A DNA stretch of 64,000 nucleotides from Ophioceras dolichostomum (lineage: Eukaryota; Ascomycota; Sordariomycetes; Magnaporthales; Ophioceraceae), in assembly GCA_003049485.1 (NCBI GenBank), contig PYST01000007.1, positions 218,242 to 282,241 of the forward strand. Direction: 5' to 3'. Positions 22,682 to 34,067 of the stretch are shown one piece after another. Both the position numbers and the translations under genes were made by a program. The notes beneath the pieces were generated by a model. That model was not told the origin of the DNA. It did not search any database and was given only the letters and a program-made list of their open reading frames with translations. Numbering within the stretch: position 1 is the first letter of the stretch; every line of letters starts with the position of its first letter.

Positions 22682-23497
22682 ATGAAAAGATTCGCCCGAC
22701 TTCCTCGTCAGATCGGCTCAGGCTGGCTGCGTGAATGCCCACTGCCTCACTTACATCGGTGTATCAATCACGATTCTGTCGCGCCCAACGGCACTCCAAG
22801 CTCTCTGGACTGCCCGACAGCTGCTGCCTCTACACCAGGTACCCCCACGCCACCACCTCCAACATATCCAGATGACCCAACATCAAGACACAACAGCCTG
22901 GTGTCGTTCCTCCAGTATGCCAAAGACTCCGGACTGAACCCAGAGTCGACCGTCTTCGTCGGGACGCACTACGAGTACCAAGTCGCCGAGAGCCTGTCCC
23001 GGTACGGATTCTCGCTCCAGCGCACCGGGGGCAGGTCCGACCACGGCATCGACCTCCTCGGCACGTGGGACGTGCCGTCGGCGCCGTCCCCGCGCAAGGT
23101 GCTCCTGCAGTGCAAGGCGACCGCGACGCGGACCAGCCCCCAGTTCATCCGCGAGCTCGAGGGCGCCTTCGTCGGCGCTCCCCCCGGGTGGAGGGGCCCA
23201 GGCGTGATCGCCCTCCTGGTCGGGCAGCGCGGCTCCACTAAGGGCGTTCTCGAGTCGATGGGCCGCAGCAGGTGGCCCATGGGCTTCGTGCAGTGCTCGC
23301 GGACGGGCCGCGTGCTCCAGATGCTGTGGAACCGCCGCGCCGTCGAGCAGGGGCTGGACGGCCTGGGCGCCACGCTGCAGTACGGGATGGCGGATGACAG
23401 TCGCGAGGTTGCGCTTACGTTCAAGGGGAGACCGCTGCCCCTGGCCCCGTTTGCCTCTGCGGAGGACGGAGCAGCGGACCCGCAGGCCTTGGGGTGA
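22682..23497 (+). CDS. RRG7: RRG7-like mitochondrial protein (restriction-endonuclease fold)
   Basis: A single exon encodes 271 aa. The N-terminus (MKRFARLPRQIGSGWLREC) is Arg-rich, free of acidic residues until later and amphipathic-looking, as in a mitochondrial presequence. The body matches the fungal RRG7/DUF2034 family: FVGTHYEYQVAESLSRYGF, RTGGRSDHGIDLLGTWDV, KVLLQCKATATRTSPQFIRE. The GIDLLG..LLQCKA arrangement is the D-(Q/E)xK core of a PD-(D/E)xK nuclease-like fold, with an upstream conserved Glu (YEYQVAE) in the usual position. Known: yeast Rrg7 is needed for respiratory growth and is mitochondrial; its biochemical activity is unsettled. All core residues are present here, so nuclease activity is possible but not shown. 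Confidence 0.9.
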   Translation: MKRFARLPRQIGSGWLRECPLPHLHRCINHDSVAPNGTPSSLDCPTAAASTPGTPTPPPPTYPDDPTSRHNSLVSFLQYAKDSGLNPESTVFVGTHYEYQVAESLSRYGFSLQRTGGRSDHGIDLLGTWDVPSAPSPRKVLLQCKATATRTSPQFIRELEGAFVGAPPGWRGPGVIALLVGQRGSTKGVLESMGRSRWPMGFVQCSRTGRVLQMLWNRRAVEQGLDGLGATLQYGMADDSREVALTFKGRPLPLAPFASAEDGAADPQALG

Positions 23498-23888
23498 TGG
23501 CGAGGCTCGGCGAGGCTCGAGTGTTGCCACGAGCCTCATGGAAGACGTATCAGAGACAAGTAGACTCGGTACTCTACGCAGAAGCGTAACCAGGCTTTGC
23601 ACCTGCCTAGTCTCACAGTGGGCATCATCCCCAAATCATCCTCGGATTAAGAAGAGATACCCAGTTCGACCAATTCATGCAATACAACAGAAAATTTAAC
23701 GCTAATACGTTGACGTCTCTCGTACAATAGCAACTGTTTCGCTTGGCCTGTATGTATATAACGTCTTGAACGCCAGCCGTCTCATTGGGGGTAACGAAGC
23801 TCACAAAGTCAGGTCATCATCAGTTCTTTCAGTCGTGAAATAACGCCATTATCACAGCAAGAGTGTCCCTCGTTGTTCTGTTCTATTC
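23498..23888. other. Convergent intergenic region
   Basis: A 391-bp 3' space between RRG7 and the conserved fungal protein, mildly AT-richer than the genes around it. Nothing else is seen. Confidence 0.5.
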
Positions 23889-24518
23889 TCAGTCCTCCCA
23901 GACCGCCAGCCGTGCTCGCTCCGCCTCCTCCTGCCTCTTCTTTTCCGCCTGGCGCTCCTCCTCCCTCCGCTTCCGCTCCTGCTCCCGCATGGCCCTGTCG
24001 TAGGCCTTCTGCTCTTCGGTCTGTTTGGGGATCTTCACGCCGAGAGCGCTGGCGATCATGCGCCGCGCGACCGCGTCCGTCTTCTCCGGGCGCTGCTTTG
24101 GCTCGTCGGTGGTGGTGGTGGTGGCAGCTGTAGCTGCGTTGTTGTTGTTGAACGAGCGTGGGCCGGTTGGAGGACTGAATGTCGCGGCGATGTTGGAAGA
24201 AAGCGCGGCGGCGGCGGCGGCGGCTTGGGGCTCGTAGGTGGGCGAGACGGGCGTCGGGGGCGGCGCGTGGGTGCCGGCTCCAGCGGCGGTTGACGGCCGG
24301 CTGTCGGTCGTCGCACCAGCCTCGGAGTCGGAGCCGGCCTCGGCCTCGGAGGAGACCTCCTCGTCTTCCCAAGAGTCTGCAACCTCCTTCTTCTTCTTCT
24401 GCAACTTGAGCTTTTTCGGCTTGTCAATGCTTGTCGGATCGGTCGGCGTGATCGTCAGCTTCGCAACCGAAGGCAGCAGATCTGTGGTGGCATCCTGGCT
24501 GGCGGTAGTGGTGGACAT
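23889..24518 (-). CDS. Conserved fungal hypothetical protein (SWEDEE motif, charged C-terminal helix)
   Basis: A single exon encodes 209 aa from the ATG at 24518. Three parts are visible. An N-terminal segment carries a Lys stretch (KPKKLKLQKKKK) followed by DSWEDEEVSSEAEAG. A low-complexity Ala/Asn/Thr middle follows. A C-terminal block starts EKTDAVARRMIASALGVKIP and runs into a long Arg/Glu/Lys helix (about 45 residues, predicted single helix or coiled coil) ending AVWED. The EKTDAVARR..ALGV block resembles a segment I associate with an unnamed family in other Sordariomycetes, but I cannot name its function. The acidic SWEDEE recalls eIF3j, yet the rest does not match that protein, so I do not call it eIF3j. 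Its 5' end faces PIM1 across 862 bp. Confidence 0.75.
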   Translation of the reverse strand: MSTTTASQDATTDLLPSVAKLTITPTDPTSIDKPKKLKLQKKKKEVADSWEDEEVSSEAEAGSDSEAGATTDSRPSTAAGAGTHAPPPTPVSPTYEPQAAAAAAALSSNIAATFSPPTGPRSFNNNNAATAATTTTTDEPKQRPEKTDAVARRMIASALGVKIPKQTEEQKAYDRAMREQERKRREEERQAEKKRQEEAERARLAVWED

Positions 24519-25380
24519 GGCAGCAGCCCGAACAATTCCTTTGTTGTTTGAGGTGGTAATGGGCTGGGAAAGGGGTGCCACAATCCACTTAGGCGATGAT
24601 GGCCTGCATATATGTAAGACGAGGAAACTAGACAGGCGATGGAGCGACAGCAGGGAAATCGAGGCAAGTCCGCAAAATTGAACAAGACGAGATAGAGAGA
24701 GGAGCCGGTAACAAGGACGGCACCAACCAAAGCAGAGAAAAGAACGGCGAGGGACAATCGACACCTTTTCAAGCCGGAAACCTCGGTGGTGAATAGTGCC
24801 ACGGTATAGGAACACAGCTCACCAACAAAAGGCCCAGACGAGAGGGGCTCCAGGCCTTCGGCACTCTTTCCTCGAGTGTGGGGTCCAGCGTTGGTGATCC
24901 GTTTTCGCCTTGCAGGCTGACCCCGCACACCCGCGCAAGTTACAGCCAGGGGATGGGCTCTGTCGTATCGCAATCACGCCGGCAATCTTATCATTTCCCG
25001 TCATTTCCGTCATCAATCATCACTGGTCACACCCGCCTGTGGCTAGTGAACGCTGTCCCCACTGTGGCCGAAGCTCTCGCCGCTTTGCTTGGCGATTGTG
25101 GATTTTTTTCCTCCGGCTCATGACGGGACGCTCCGATGGATTACCAAGCTATTCCGTCTCATCCTTCTTCTAGAGCTTTTTTTGTCCTTCCATCTTCCAT
25201 TGTACTTAATAGACTTGCTTCGGCTCTTCGGATTCGTTCATTTTCGGTGCCTTTTAGACCTTCAGGAGCCGTGTTTTCGCCTTCCCGTCACATCGAGTGG
25301 CCGCTTCCGTTCCGCCGATCCCGGTCCGGTCGAGAGTGGCAGTTGTTCTTCCCGGAGTTAAACATCGCCAATTGCTCACC
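24519..25380. promoter_or_regulatory. Divergent promoter region of the SWEDEE-motif gene and Lon
   Basis: The two genes are transcribed away from this 862-bp segment. It is CT-rich on the + strand just upstream of the Lon start. No specific site is identified. Confidence 0.55.
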
Positions 25381-28300
25381 ATGTTACTTTGCCAGCGCGT
25401 CGCTTCCAGGCGCGCTGTTCTGCAGGGCCTGTCCCTTCGCAGCGGCGCAGCTCAGAGCCGTCGCGCCGCGTCCATACTCCATACTAGCCGAGCGAATCTT
25501 CCCTCATGGCCCAGGACGCGACCCTCCGCTGCTCCACGTCTCAACGCCGATGCCCTCCCCCCCACGCTGAGGTTGCCTTTCTCGACCTCGCCATCTTCGC
25601 TCAAGAAGAAGGACGATGGTTTCTTTGACGCGACAGAGCCCCTCTCCGAAGACGAGGCGAAGGCAAACTTGGAAAACCGGACAGAAGAGTCGGGAGAAGT
25701 GGTCGAAGCGAGCGAGGCGAAGACTACGAGCTCGAGCTCCGAGTCAACACCGGTATCGGCTGGAGGGAGCAAGGGAAGCTCAGATCCATCAGAAGGCAAG
25801 GGCTCAAGTGCCGCCGGAGGATCATCTGGAGCTGATGGCGAGGATCCTTCAGGGAACGGCGGCAAGAAAGGCCGGAAGTCACAAGCAGACAGGGCGCTCC
25901 AGAAGAACGTGGTGCCCGAGGTGTACCCCCAGGTGATGGCGATCCCTATAGCTAAGAGACCGCTATTTCCTGGCTTTTACAAGGCCATCACCATCAAGGA
26001 CCCGAACGTCGCCGCTGCCATCACCGACATGATCCGACGGGGACAGCCATACGTTGGCGCGTTCTTGTTCAAGGATGAGAACGCGGATGAGGACGTCATA
26101 CATCGGGCTGAGGATGTCCACGACGTCGGAGTCTTTGCCCAGATTACTAGTGCTTTCCCAGCCGCTGGGGAAAAGAGCAGCGGCGCCCTGACGGCTATCC
26201 TCTATCCCCATCGCCGAATCCGCCTTTCGACGCTGATACCACCGGGTGGCGCGGAATCGAAGCCGGCTAGCCCGTCGGCCGAACCACCTGAGCTAGAACC
26301 GATTCCATCGAAGACCCCAGCAGATGATGACGCAGCCCTGGAGAAGAAGGGAGACGTGGTGGCCAGCTTCGAGGAAAGCGCAGTATCCACCAAGACAGAC
26401 GCCACCACGCAGACTCAGTACGAACCAACATCGTTCTTGCGGAAGTATCCTGTGAGCCTTGTCAATGTCGAAAATCTGGCCGAAGAGCCGTTCGACCCGA
26501 AGAGCCCCGTGATCAGGGCAGTGACGAACGAGATCGTCGACGTGTTTAAGGACGTGGCTACCATGAACAGCCTGTTCAGGGATCAGATCTCTACGTTCTC
26601 CATGAGCCAGTCCACGGGGAACGTCACAGCGGAGCCCGCGAAGCTGGCTGACTTCGCCGCAGCTGTGTCTGCTGGTGAGCCAGAAGAGCTGCAAGAGGTG
26701 CTCTCCAGTCTCAATGTGGAGGACCGCATGCAGAAGGCGCTCGTTGTGCTGAAGAAGGAGCTCATGAATGCGCAGCTGCAGTCGAAGATCTCTAAGGATG
26801 TTGAGAACAAGATCACCAAGCGGCAGAGGGAGTACTGGCTGATGGAGCAGATGAAGGGTATCCGGCGGGAGCTGGGCATCGAGTCTGACGGTAAGGACAA
26901 ACTGGTGGAGAAGTTCAAGGAGAAGGCAGACAACCTGGCGATGCCTGAGGCTGTGCGCAAGGTGTTTGATGACGAGGTTAATAAGCTCGCGCACCTGGAG
27001 CCGGCGGCCTCAGAGTTCAACGTCACCAGGAACTACCTGGACTGGCTCACTCAGATTCCTTGGGGCCAGCGGAGCGCGGAGAACTTCGATATCCAGAATG
27101 CCGTCAAGGTTCTAGACGAGGACCATTACGGCCTCAAGGACGTCAAGGACCGCATTCTCGAGTTCATTGCCGTAGGCAAGCTCAGGGGCACAGTCGAGGG
27201 TAAGATCCTCTGCTTCGTCGGGCCGCCAGGAGTCGGGAAAACAAGCATCGGCAAGTCGATCGCGCGGGCGCTGAACCGGGAGTACTACCGGTTCAGCGTC
27301 GGTGGTCTCACGGATGTCGCCGAGATCAAGGGCCACAGGAGAACCTACGTCGGAGCTCTCCCGGGCCGGGTGATCCAGGCTCTGAAGAAGTGCGCGACCG
27401 AGAATCCGCTCATCTTAATCGATGAAATCGACAAGATCGGGCGCGGCTACCAGGGCGACCCGTCATCGGCGCTACTCGAGCTTCTGGACCCGGAGCAGAA
27501 CGGTTCGTTCCTCGACCACTACATGGATGTGCCCGTCGACCTGTCCAAGGTCCTGTTCGTGTGCACAGCGAACATGACGGACACCATCCCCCGGCCGCTA
27601 CTGGACCGTATGGAAGTCATTCGGCTGTCGGGCTACGTATCGGACGAAAAGATGGCGATAGCACAGCGCTACCTCGCGCCCGCGGCCAAGGAGCTCGCCG
27701 GCCTGAAGTCTGCCGACGTGACGCTCACCGATGACGCCATCGAGGAGCTCATCAAGTCATACTGCCGCGAATCCGGCGTCAGGAATCTCAAGAAGCAGAT
27801 TGAGAAAGTCTACCGCAAGTCTGCGTTGAAGATTGTGCAGGATCTGGGCGAGGAAGCTCTCCCAGAGTCGGAAGCACTCACAGACGAGGGGAAGGCTGCG
27901 CTTGAGGAGCAGAAGTCTGAAAAGGAGAAGAAAGAGGAGGAAAGTGAAGTATCAGAATCTGAGGGGGGATCAGCATCGACGGAGGCATCGACGGAGGCGG
28001 CAACATCCTCGCAACCAAAAGCCACGGAGAAGCCCAGAGAGGCGCTTAAGGTCCCGGATAGCGTCCACCTCGCGATCGATAAGGATAGCCTCAAGGACTA
28101 CGTCGGTCCCCCAATCTTCACTTCGGACAGACTCTACGACGTCACTCCGCCAGGCGTGGCCATGGGTTTGGCTTGGACGCAGATGGGCGGTGCGGCCATG
28201 TATGTCGAGTCGATCGTGCAGGCGCCGGTTAAGGCGACCACACGACCGTCGTTCGAGGTTACCGGCAATCTGAAGACGGTGATGAAGGAGTCATCGACAA

Positions 28301-28905
28301 TCGCGTACTCGTTCGCCAAGTCGTTCATGGCCAAGAACTTCCCGGACAACCACTTCTTCGACCGGGCCAAGATCCACGTCCACGTGCCCGAGGGCGCGGT
28401 CCAGAAGGACGGCCCTTCTGCGGGCATCACCATGTCCACATCCCTCCTATCCTTGGCCCTGGACCACCCCGTCGACCCTACGATCGCCATGACCGGCGAG
28501 CTTACCCTCACCGGCAAGGTGCTGCGGATCGGCGGCTTGAGGGAGAAGACGGTTGCGGCGCGGCGGGCGGGCTCTAAGATGATCATTTTCCCTCAAGACA
28601 ACATGTCGGATTGGCTAGAGCTTCCGGAGGTAAGTCTAAGTCTCTATTTGTCTTCTGTCTTCTATTTTCCTCTCGCCTTGAAATATTCAAACGGACAGCC
28701 AGCCGACTAACTAACATAAACATTACAGAACATCAAGGAAGGCATTGAGGGTCGCCCGGCCAGCTGGTACTCCGAGATATTTGAGCTCGTCTTCCCCAAC
28801 CTAGATCGGGAGAAGGCTAGTGGGAAGAAGAGGACGCGCAGCAAATCGAGCGACACGGCGGAGAAAAACAAATCCGAAGAGCCAGAAGAAGAGGACGACG
28901 ATTAA
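25381..28905 (+). CDS. PIM1: PIM1: mitochondrial Lon protease
   Basis: Two exons, 25381-28629 and 28729-28905 (1141 aa). The start at 25381 gives an Arg/Ser-rich mitochondrial presequence (MLLCQRVASRRAVLQGLSLR). Domains in order: acidic/Ser/Gly-rich linker; LON substrate-binding domain from about residue 185 (VMAIPIAKRPLFPGFYKAI), with a non-conserved insertion at about 285-340; AAA+ module with Walker A GPPGVGKT (about residue 614) and Walker B LILIDEIDKIG (about 678); an acidic insertion (about 830-890); and the S16 peptidase domain with the Ser-Lys dyad, Ser1013 in KDGPSAG and Lys1056 in GGLREKTVAA. Known role: ATP-dependent removal of damaged matrix proteins and maintenance of mtDNA. The second exon supplies NIKEGIEGRPASWYSEIFEL and a Lys/Asp/Glu-rich tail. 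Confidence 0.99.
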
Positions 28906-29667
28906 GCCCCATCCATCATCACCATTGGGGCAAGGGCCAAATATGACGGGACGAACGCAATGCCACAGGTCATGTGCCATCTTGATACCGTTTCCGAGTA
29001 ACACGCCAAAACAAGCACCAGCTAAAACGACAGGCGATAGCGAACTACAAGTATCAGCTCCTAGGCCCCAAAAACACACCATAAAACTCGAGCTTGTAGA
29101 GCTGCGCAACGAGTGATGATTGCTTAGCAGGCAATAACAGTGGATTTAGCAGGGGTGAAGGAGGGAGGGGGATCTCTGTGCAGCCAGTCGCACGAAGGGG
29201 TCACAGATACGCGGCAACATCGCAGCGGCGTTCGTTGGTTTTCCTTGGTAATATTCGAGCGGCGGAATGGCACGATGAGGCCACGCACACTCTTCTTTTA
29301 CGTATACACACCACTCTCATGTTGCTTCTTCCCCATTAAGCATTGGTCGCGGCGAAGAGGGGAGGGGAATACTACTTGTAACTATACCAGGGGCATTGGC
29401 ATTTTTCTCTCGTCTTCTTTTTTCTCTTCGTCCACCCGCACATACGTTTGCAACAAACTCATTCCTGTACGTACTCTTCTTCCTGCTGGGGAGAAGGGGG
29501 GCATGTCACTCCCACATAGAGGCTTTTAGACAGGTGCATTGCATAGGACGAAGTCGCAAGGGGTAGATTTGGCAAGGAAATTTTCCCTGCCTGGCCTTGC
29601 CTTGCTCTTTCTCCGTCTACACTAGCCGCTGTACTGCACCGTACATTATCTCCCACGTACATACTAC

Positions 29668-29732
29668 ATACCTAGGTAGGTAGGTACCTACCTACCTGCC
29701 CACCTGCCTGCCGACCTAGGTACCTACACCAA
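29668..29732. repeat. TACCTA/TAGGTA cluster with a 24-bp perfect palindrome
   Basis: Bases 29674-29697 read AGGTAGGTAGGT followed by its exact complement, with no spacer. CCTGCC units and a second CCTAGGTACCTA follow. It could extrude as a cruciform or be read as a hairpin RNA. Confidence 0.9.
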
Positions 29733-30243
29733 CATGCATACCCTGTCGCTCGTCGGGTATACATCAACCGAGAGAGAATAGAGAAAGAGGGAGTACTGCC
29801 TCCCACATGACCACCTCCCCGTCTAACTAACTGCCTGCCTACAGGGACTTTGTCTCACCTTCTGCCCCCGCGTCAACACGTTCGCTCTGCCAAGCTGTTC
29901 TTCTTCCAATGACAGGGTGACAACGAATAAACCGAAATATCAGACGAAGACAGAAAAGGGAATACGAAGAGCAAAGAGGGAAAGAAGAGGCGGCTCTTTT
30001 CTTGGTCAGCTCAATATCTGACAAACGTCTGTTACGTCCCCACGACGCATGCACGCCCACACCCACGGTCTCTCCGTTTCCTGAGCCGCCTGCCAATCTC
30101 TGTGCCTCTCGCATTAGCGTGCGCGTGCGTGGGAGGCAGGTGGCCCAACAAACGTTCGGCCGAGCCAAGCCGAGGGTGGCGAGGGAAATGGAAGGGAGGT
30201 GACTCTGTCCGTCTGCTACTCGCCCGCTGCTTGCTTCACCCTA

Positions 30244-30268
30244 CTAGGTAGGTACCAACCTACCTAAC
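30244..30268. repeat. TAGGTAGGTACC/TACCTACC short repeat
   Basis: A small copy of the same dispersed class: CTAGGTAGGTACC followed by ACCTACCTA. Confidence 0.65.
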
Positions 30269-33200
30269 TCGCCAGAAAGCAAGCAGCAGCCAGAAGAAGC
30301 GAGCAGCAGCAGCCGACATCGGATAGGACTCGAGAGATCTGAGTGTCGATCATCCCTGCCTGCTTTCCTCTCCCTCTCCACCCCCATGTTTTCTCTCATC
30401 TGGGGTACGTGTATTGTTCATGCTTGCTTACTGCTTGCTGCAGGAAAAAAGCAGCAGAAATCATCAGGCAATGCGAGAGATGGGGGAAAGGGGTGGGAGT
30501 TTACTGGTGCTCAACAATGTTGGTCGTCAGTGCAGTTTTCCATCCGTTCTCCCTAGTCGACCCGTCTCGTGCTGCACTCATGACTGGTTTGCGTTCGTCC
30601 TACGAAGTATCTGAGAAGACAGACAGGCAGACAGGCAGGTAGACAGGCACACGTAGTTTCCTTCTATTGAGATTTCTCTTGACGGCCCTGCCTCTCGGGG
30701 GGCCTTTCAAAGAGGTATTCTTTACCTCTCCTCTCCTTTCCCTCGGTCTGTTTGCTTCCCCACACTTGGTTGCAGAAGAGACGACACATGAAGTACCGGG
30801 AGACTGCATAAAGCGACACGGCATACGGAGGAAGGAAAAAGAATGAGTTTCGCTTTTTGTGCGAGAGGAAGAACGGAACGAAACACAAATGGTGGGAGTT
30901 TGGTGGGTGAGTGAGTGGTCGGTCATCTTGGCCCACGGCCTGGCCCTCGAACCTCGACCGCGACCACGACACGACTACGACACGACACTCGTTCGCTTAC
31001 TACAGGAGGAGGAGGAGAGCTCGGAAGGAAAGATCTTGGCTTCTTTTCCTTTTCCTTGTCTTTTTCTCGTCGTCGGATTGCCCCTTTCGTTGTAGCTGCT
31101 AATGCTCTCGTTGGCGCCAAGGTTACTTAACTGCACGCATGCGGCCGGCAAAGCACAGCGCGGAGTCGGGAGTCGACCACACGCAAAACGCGGGGGCCGT
31201 GACAAAATGGGGTTGCATCGGCGAGCCAGCAGAAGAAGCAGGCGGAAGCAACACGCAAGAAGCAAGAAGCAAGGAGCATGGAGCAGCACTAGCCGCAGAG
31301 AGCGATTCATGCTTGGAACCCCCAATTGACAACACAGCACACGAGGGAAAGCTTGCTGCGGGACTGAGGCAAAAAGGGGGGGTAGGCGGGAAGGAGCGTA
31401 GATCCAGCAGGCAGAGGCGCCGTAGGCAGGCAGGCGAAGGGCGGGGGAGGGGAGGACAAGCAAGGTTCGAGGTAGGTCTCTGGAGATGGCCGCTGGGGGC
31501 AGCAGGCCAGCATTGGGGGCAGGCCAGCCAGGCCAGGCAGGTCGCGCCGTCGGCGGCCGGCCGAACACACTCGAGTCCAGCTGTTGCAGCTTTTTTTTTT
31601 CTTGCTTGGCTCCTTATCCGTACAATGAGTGGCGCATCAACCATCATGAACGTCGAGGGGGGCGAGCGGGATGCGATGTGATGGGATGGGATGGATGGTG
31701 GTGGTATCTGGTCGTGGTGGGTGGACTCCCACACACACCGTCACGAACACACACACCTGTTGTGCTGCCCAACCTCTGTCGTGGCTCGAGGGCTGGGCAC
31801 GAATCAAAGCCGCGAATAGTGGTCTCGAGACATTGAAGACCGATATTATGTTTTTTATCCCTCTTGCTCGTTGGCCCGAGTTCCATCCCCTCCCTCCCTC
31901 CTCCTGATTCCCCCACACGTCCTGTAGATCCACGTTCGCACCGTCCACACGCAGGCTGCGCAGCGCTGCGCATGGTGTCCTGCAAATCGCCTGTTGGGGT
32001 TACCGAGGGGTAGGTTAGGTCAGGTAGGTAGATGTTTTCTTGTCGGGAGCCACGTTTGTCCTACAACACGAAGCTACCAATGCTCGCTCAGGGAAGTGGA
32101 AGGGAGGAGGGAAAATATGCACGCCGGGCCAATCGCGTGCGAGTGGGCGAGGCGCGGGAGGCGAAGAGGGATGAGGCAACTCTGGATGAAGCAGGTTATT
32201 AGGCATACAGGCGGACAAGATATTGGGATTGGGGGAGGGAGTGGTTGAGGTTCAATTGAGTGAGTAGTAGTGGGCAGAGTGGCAGCAATTTTGGTGGGGT
32301 TTGGAGGCTGGCTTGATTCTCGTCCTCTCGATTTCTCAAATGCCCCCCCTTCGCCTCAAACCAGTATCGGTGGCGGCAAAATCGAAGCAAACCAGAACCG
32401 GCCGGAGAGCGCCGTAGGGGTAGTGCCTAGATGCGCCCAGCCAGCTCGTGGGGTGAGGGCCTGTGGGCAACGGTTGCTCAATGCCTCGCGCTGCTCGTCT
32501 CTATTCTACCGGCCCTGCCTGTTGGTTCGTTGAGGCGGCATTGCATCTTGCAGTGCTAGAGGAAGGATGCTGCAAGATACGACGGAATATGTCCGGAGCC
32601 GTCCAGTTTTAGTCTAGTCTGGGCTCCCGGGGCTCACGGCATCTTTCATCCCTCCCGTGTCGATTGGGCTCTGGGTCTATAATACCTGGGGGCATATTGG
32701 GCCGCTGCCATAGTCGGCTCCCGAGGATCTACAAAATAAATGAACGGCTTTTGCTCTGGTGGGTGCCAACTGTCCACTATCGATGTCAGCTCAGAGCCGA
32801 CGGCACGGGATCGGTTCTTGGAGCCGGGAAGCTTCTTTTCGCTCTCGGCTCTGATGCGGGGCGTTTTTGGGCCGGGATGTCTTGTCTTCGGGCAGAGATC
32901 GAAAAGTGTGTGGGAGGGCAAGATAGAGGTAACAGTAGCAAGGCAGGTGTCATGAGGCGATGATGGGCGAAATTCGAAAGAAAATAAGCAGATTCAGCCC
33001 GAGAAAACGGGGGAGCCCAAAAGTGTCAGTCTGAAAGTGCACTTTTGTGTGATGGATGGGATGGTGGTCGAGATGTATGGTTGGATGGAGCTGGACAGCA
33101 GACCGCAGAACCTCCGCAATGGGACGTGCCGCACCGGTCCAGGAGTAGGTTAGGTCCCCTTTTGGTGAGCGAGATGTACTGTGCATGCTACCAACATACT

Positions 33201-34038
33201 TCCCCCTCGGTTAAACCTCCAGCTGTGCTTTTCTCTTCTTTCGCCAGAGGAAGTTTGTGTGTGAGGGCCGTCGCGAGCCAGTCGGTTTAGGGTGTGTAGG
33301 TTTGCAGCCTCGCTTCACCACCCACCACCACCCTCCTGCAGATTGTATATGCACTCTTTCTGCTCTGTTCCCCGAAACCCCTGTCATGAGTGGCTTCGCC
33401 AGCCGCCCGGCCCCTTCTTCCTTCTCCCATTGCTGCCCAAAGACTCTTTGACGATTTGGCGCCTTTCCTCTTCCCAATGTCTCTTGCTCTCTGGGTCTAG
33501 TTCTGGTTCTGGTTCTGCCTCCTGATGATCGATCAAAGAACTCGCTGCGTGATCCCTGCATGTCTGCCAGGCCCACAATACCTGATCCGGAGGCACTGAT
33601 ACTTTGTCTCTCCTTGTCTCTCACTTACACGGGGCCAGTTTTCCCTTCCCGATTCTCTGATCCCGAACCTCTTTCCGCTTAGAGTCTTTTTATGCGGCTT
33701 CGTCGTCGGTGACAAACTTGAGGCTTACGGTGTTTGGCGCTTCATGCAGGGCTGATGATGATGCCCAGGCCGCCTTTCTCTTGTCTCTGCATCTGAGATA
33801 AGTTGTCTGAGCCTCTGTCATTGTGCTGGTGCAGGGCTGGACTCTCGCATTGGGGAGGGCGCCTTGATACCCAATCACTTTCTGGGCAGCGAGACCAATG
33901 CGCGCGCAACGGCCTCTGGTTCGTTTTTGAGGATGTGAGAACCGTAACAGGTCGGCGCGGTCCGTCGATCGGGGAGTTTGGTTGTTGCTTCTTCCTATTA
34001 TTCATGGTTACCCCGTACCCTGTAACCCATGCCGGAAA

Positions 34039-34067
34039 ACACACATCCACACATCCACACATCCACC
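34039..34067. repeat. (ACACATCC)n microsatellite
   Basis: Three ACACATCC units run in tandem inside the gene desert. Confidence 0.85.

Noticed and set aside
23889..24518. eIF3j/HCR1 identity suggested by the acidic SWEDEE segment
   Set aside because: The remainder, especially the EKTDAVARRM block, does not follow eIF3j, so no name was assigned.
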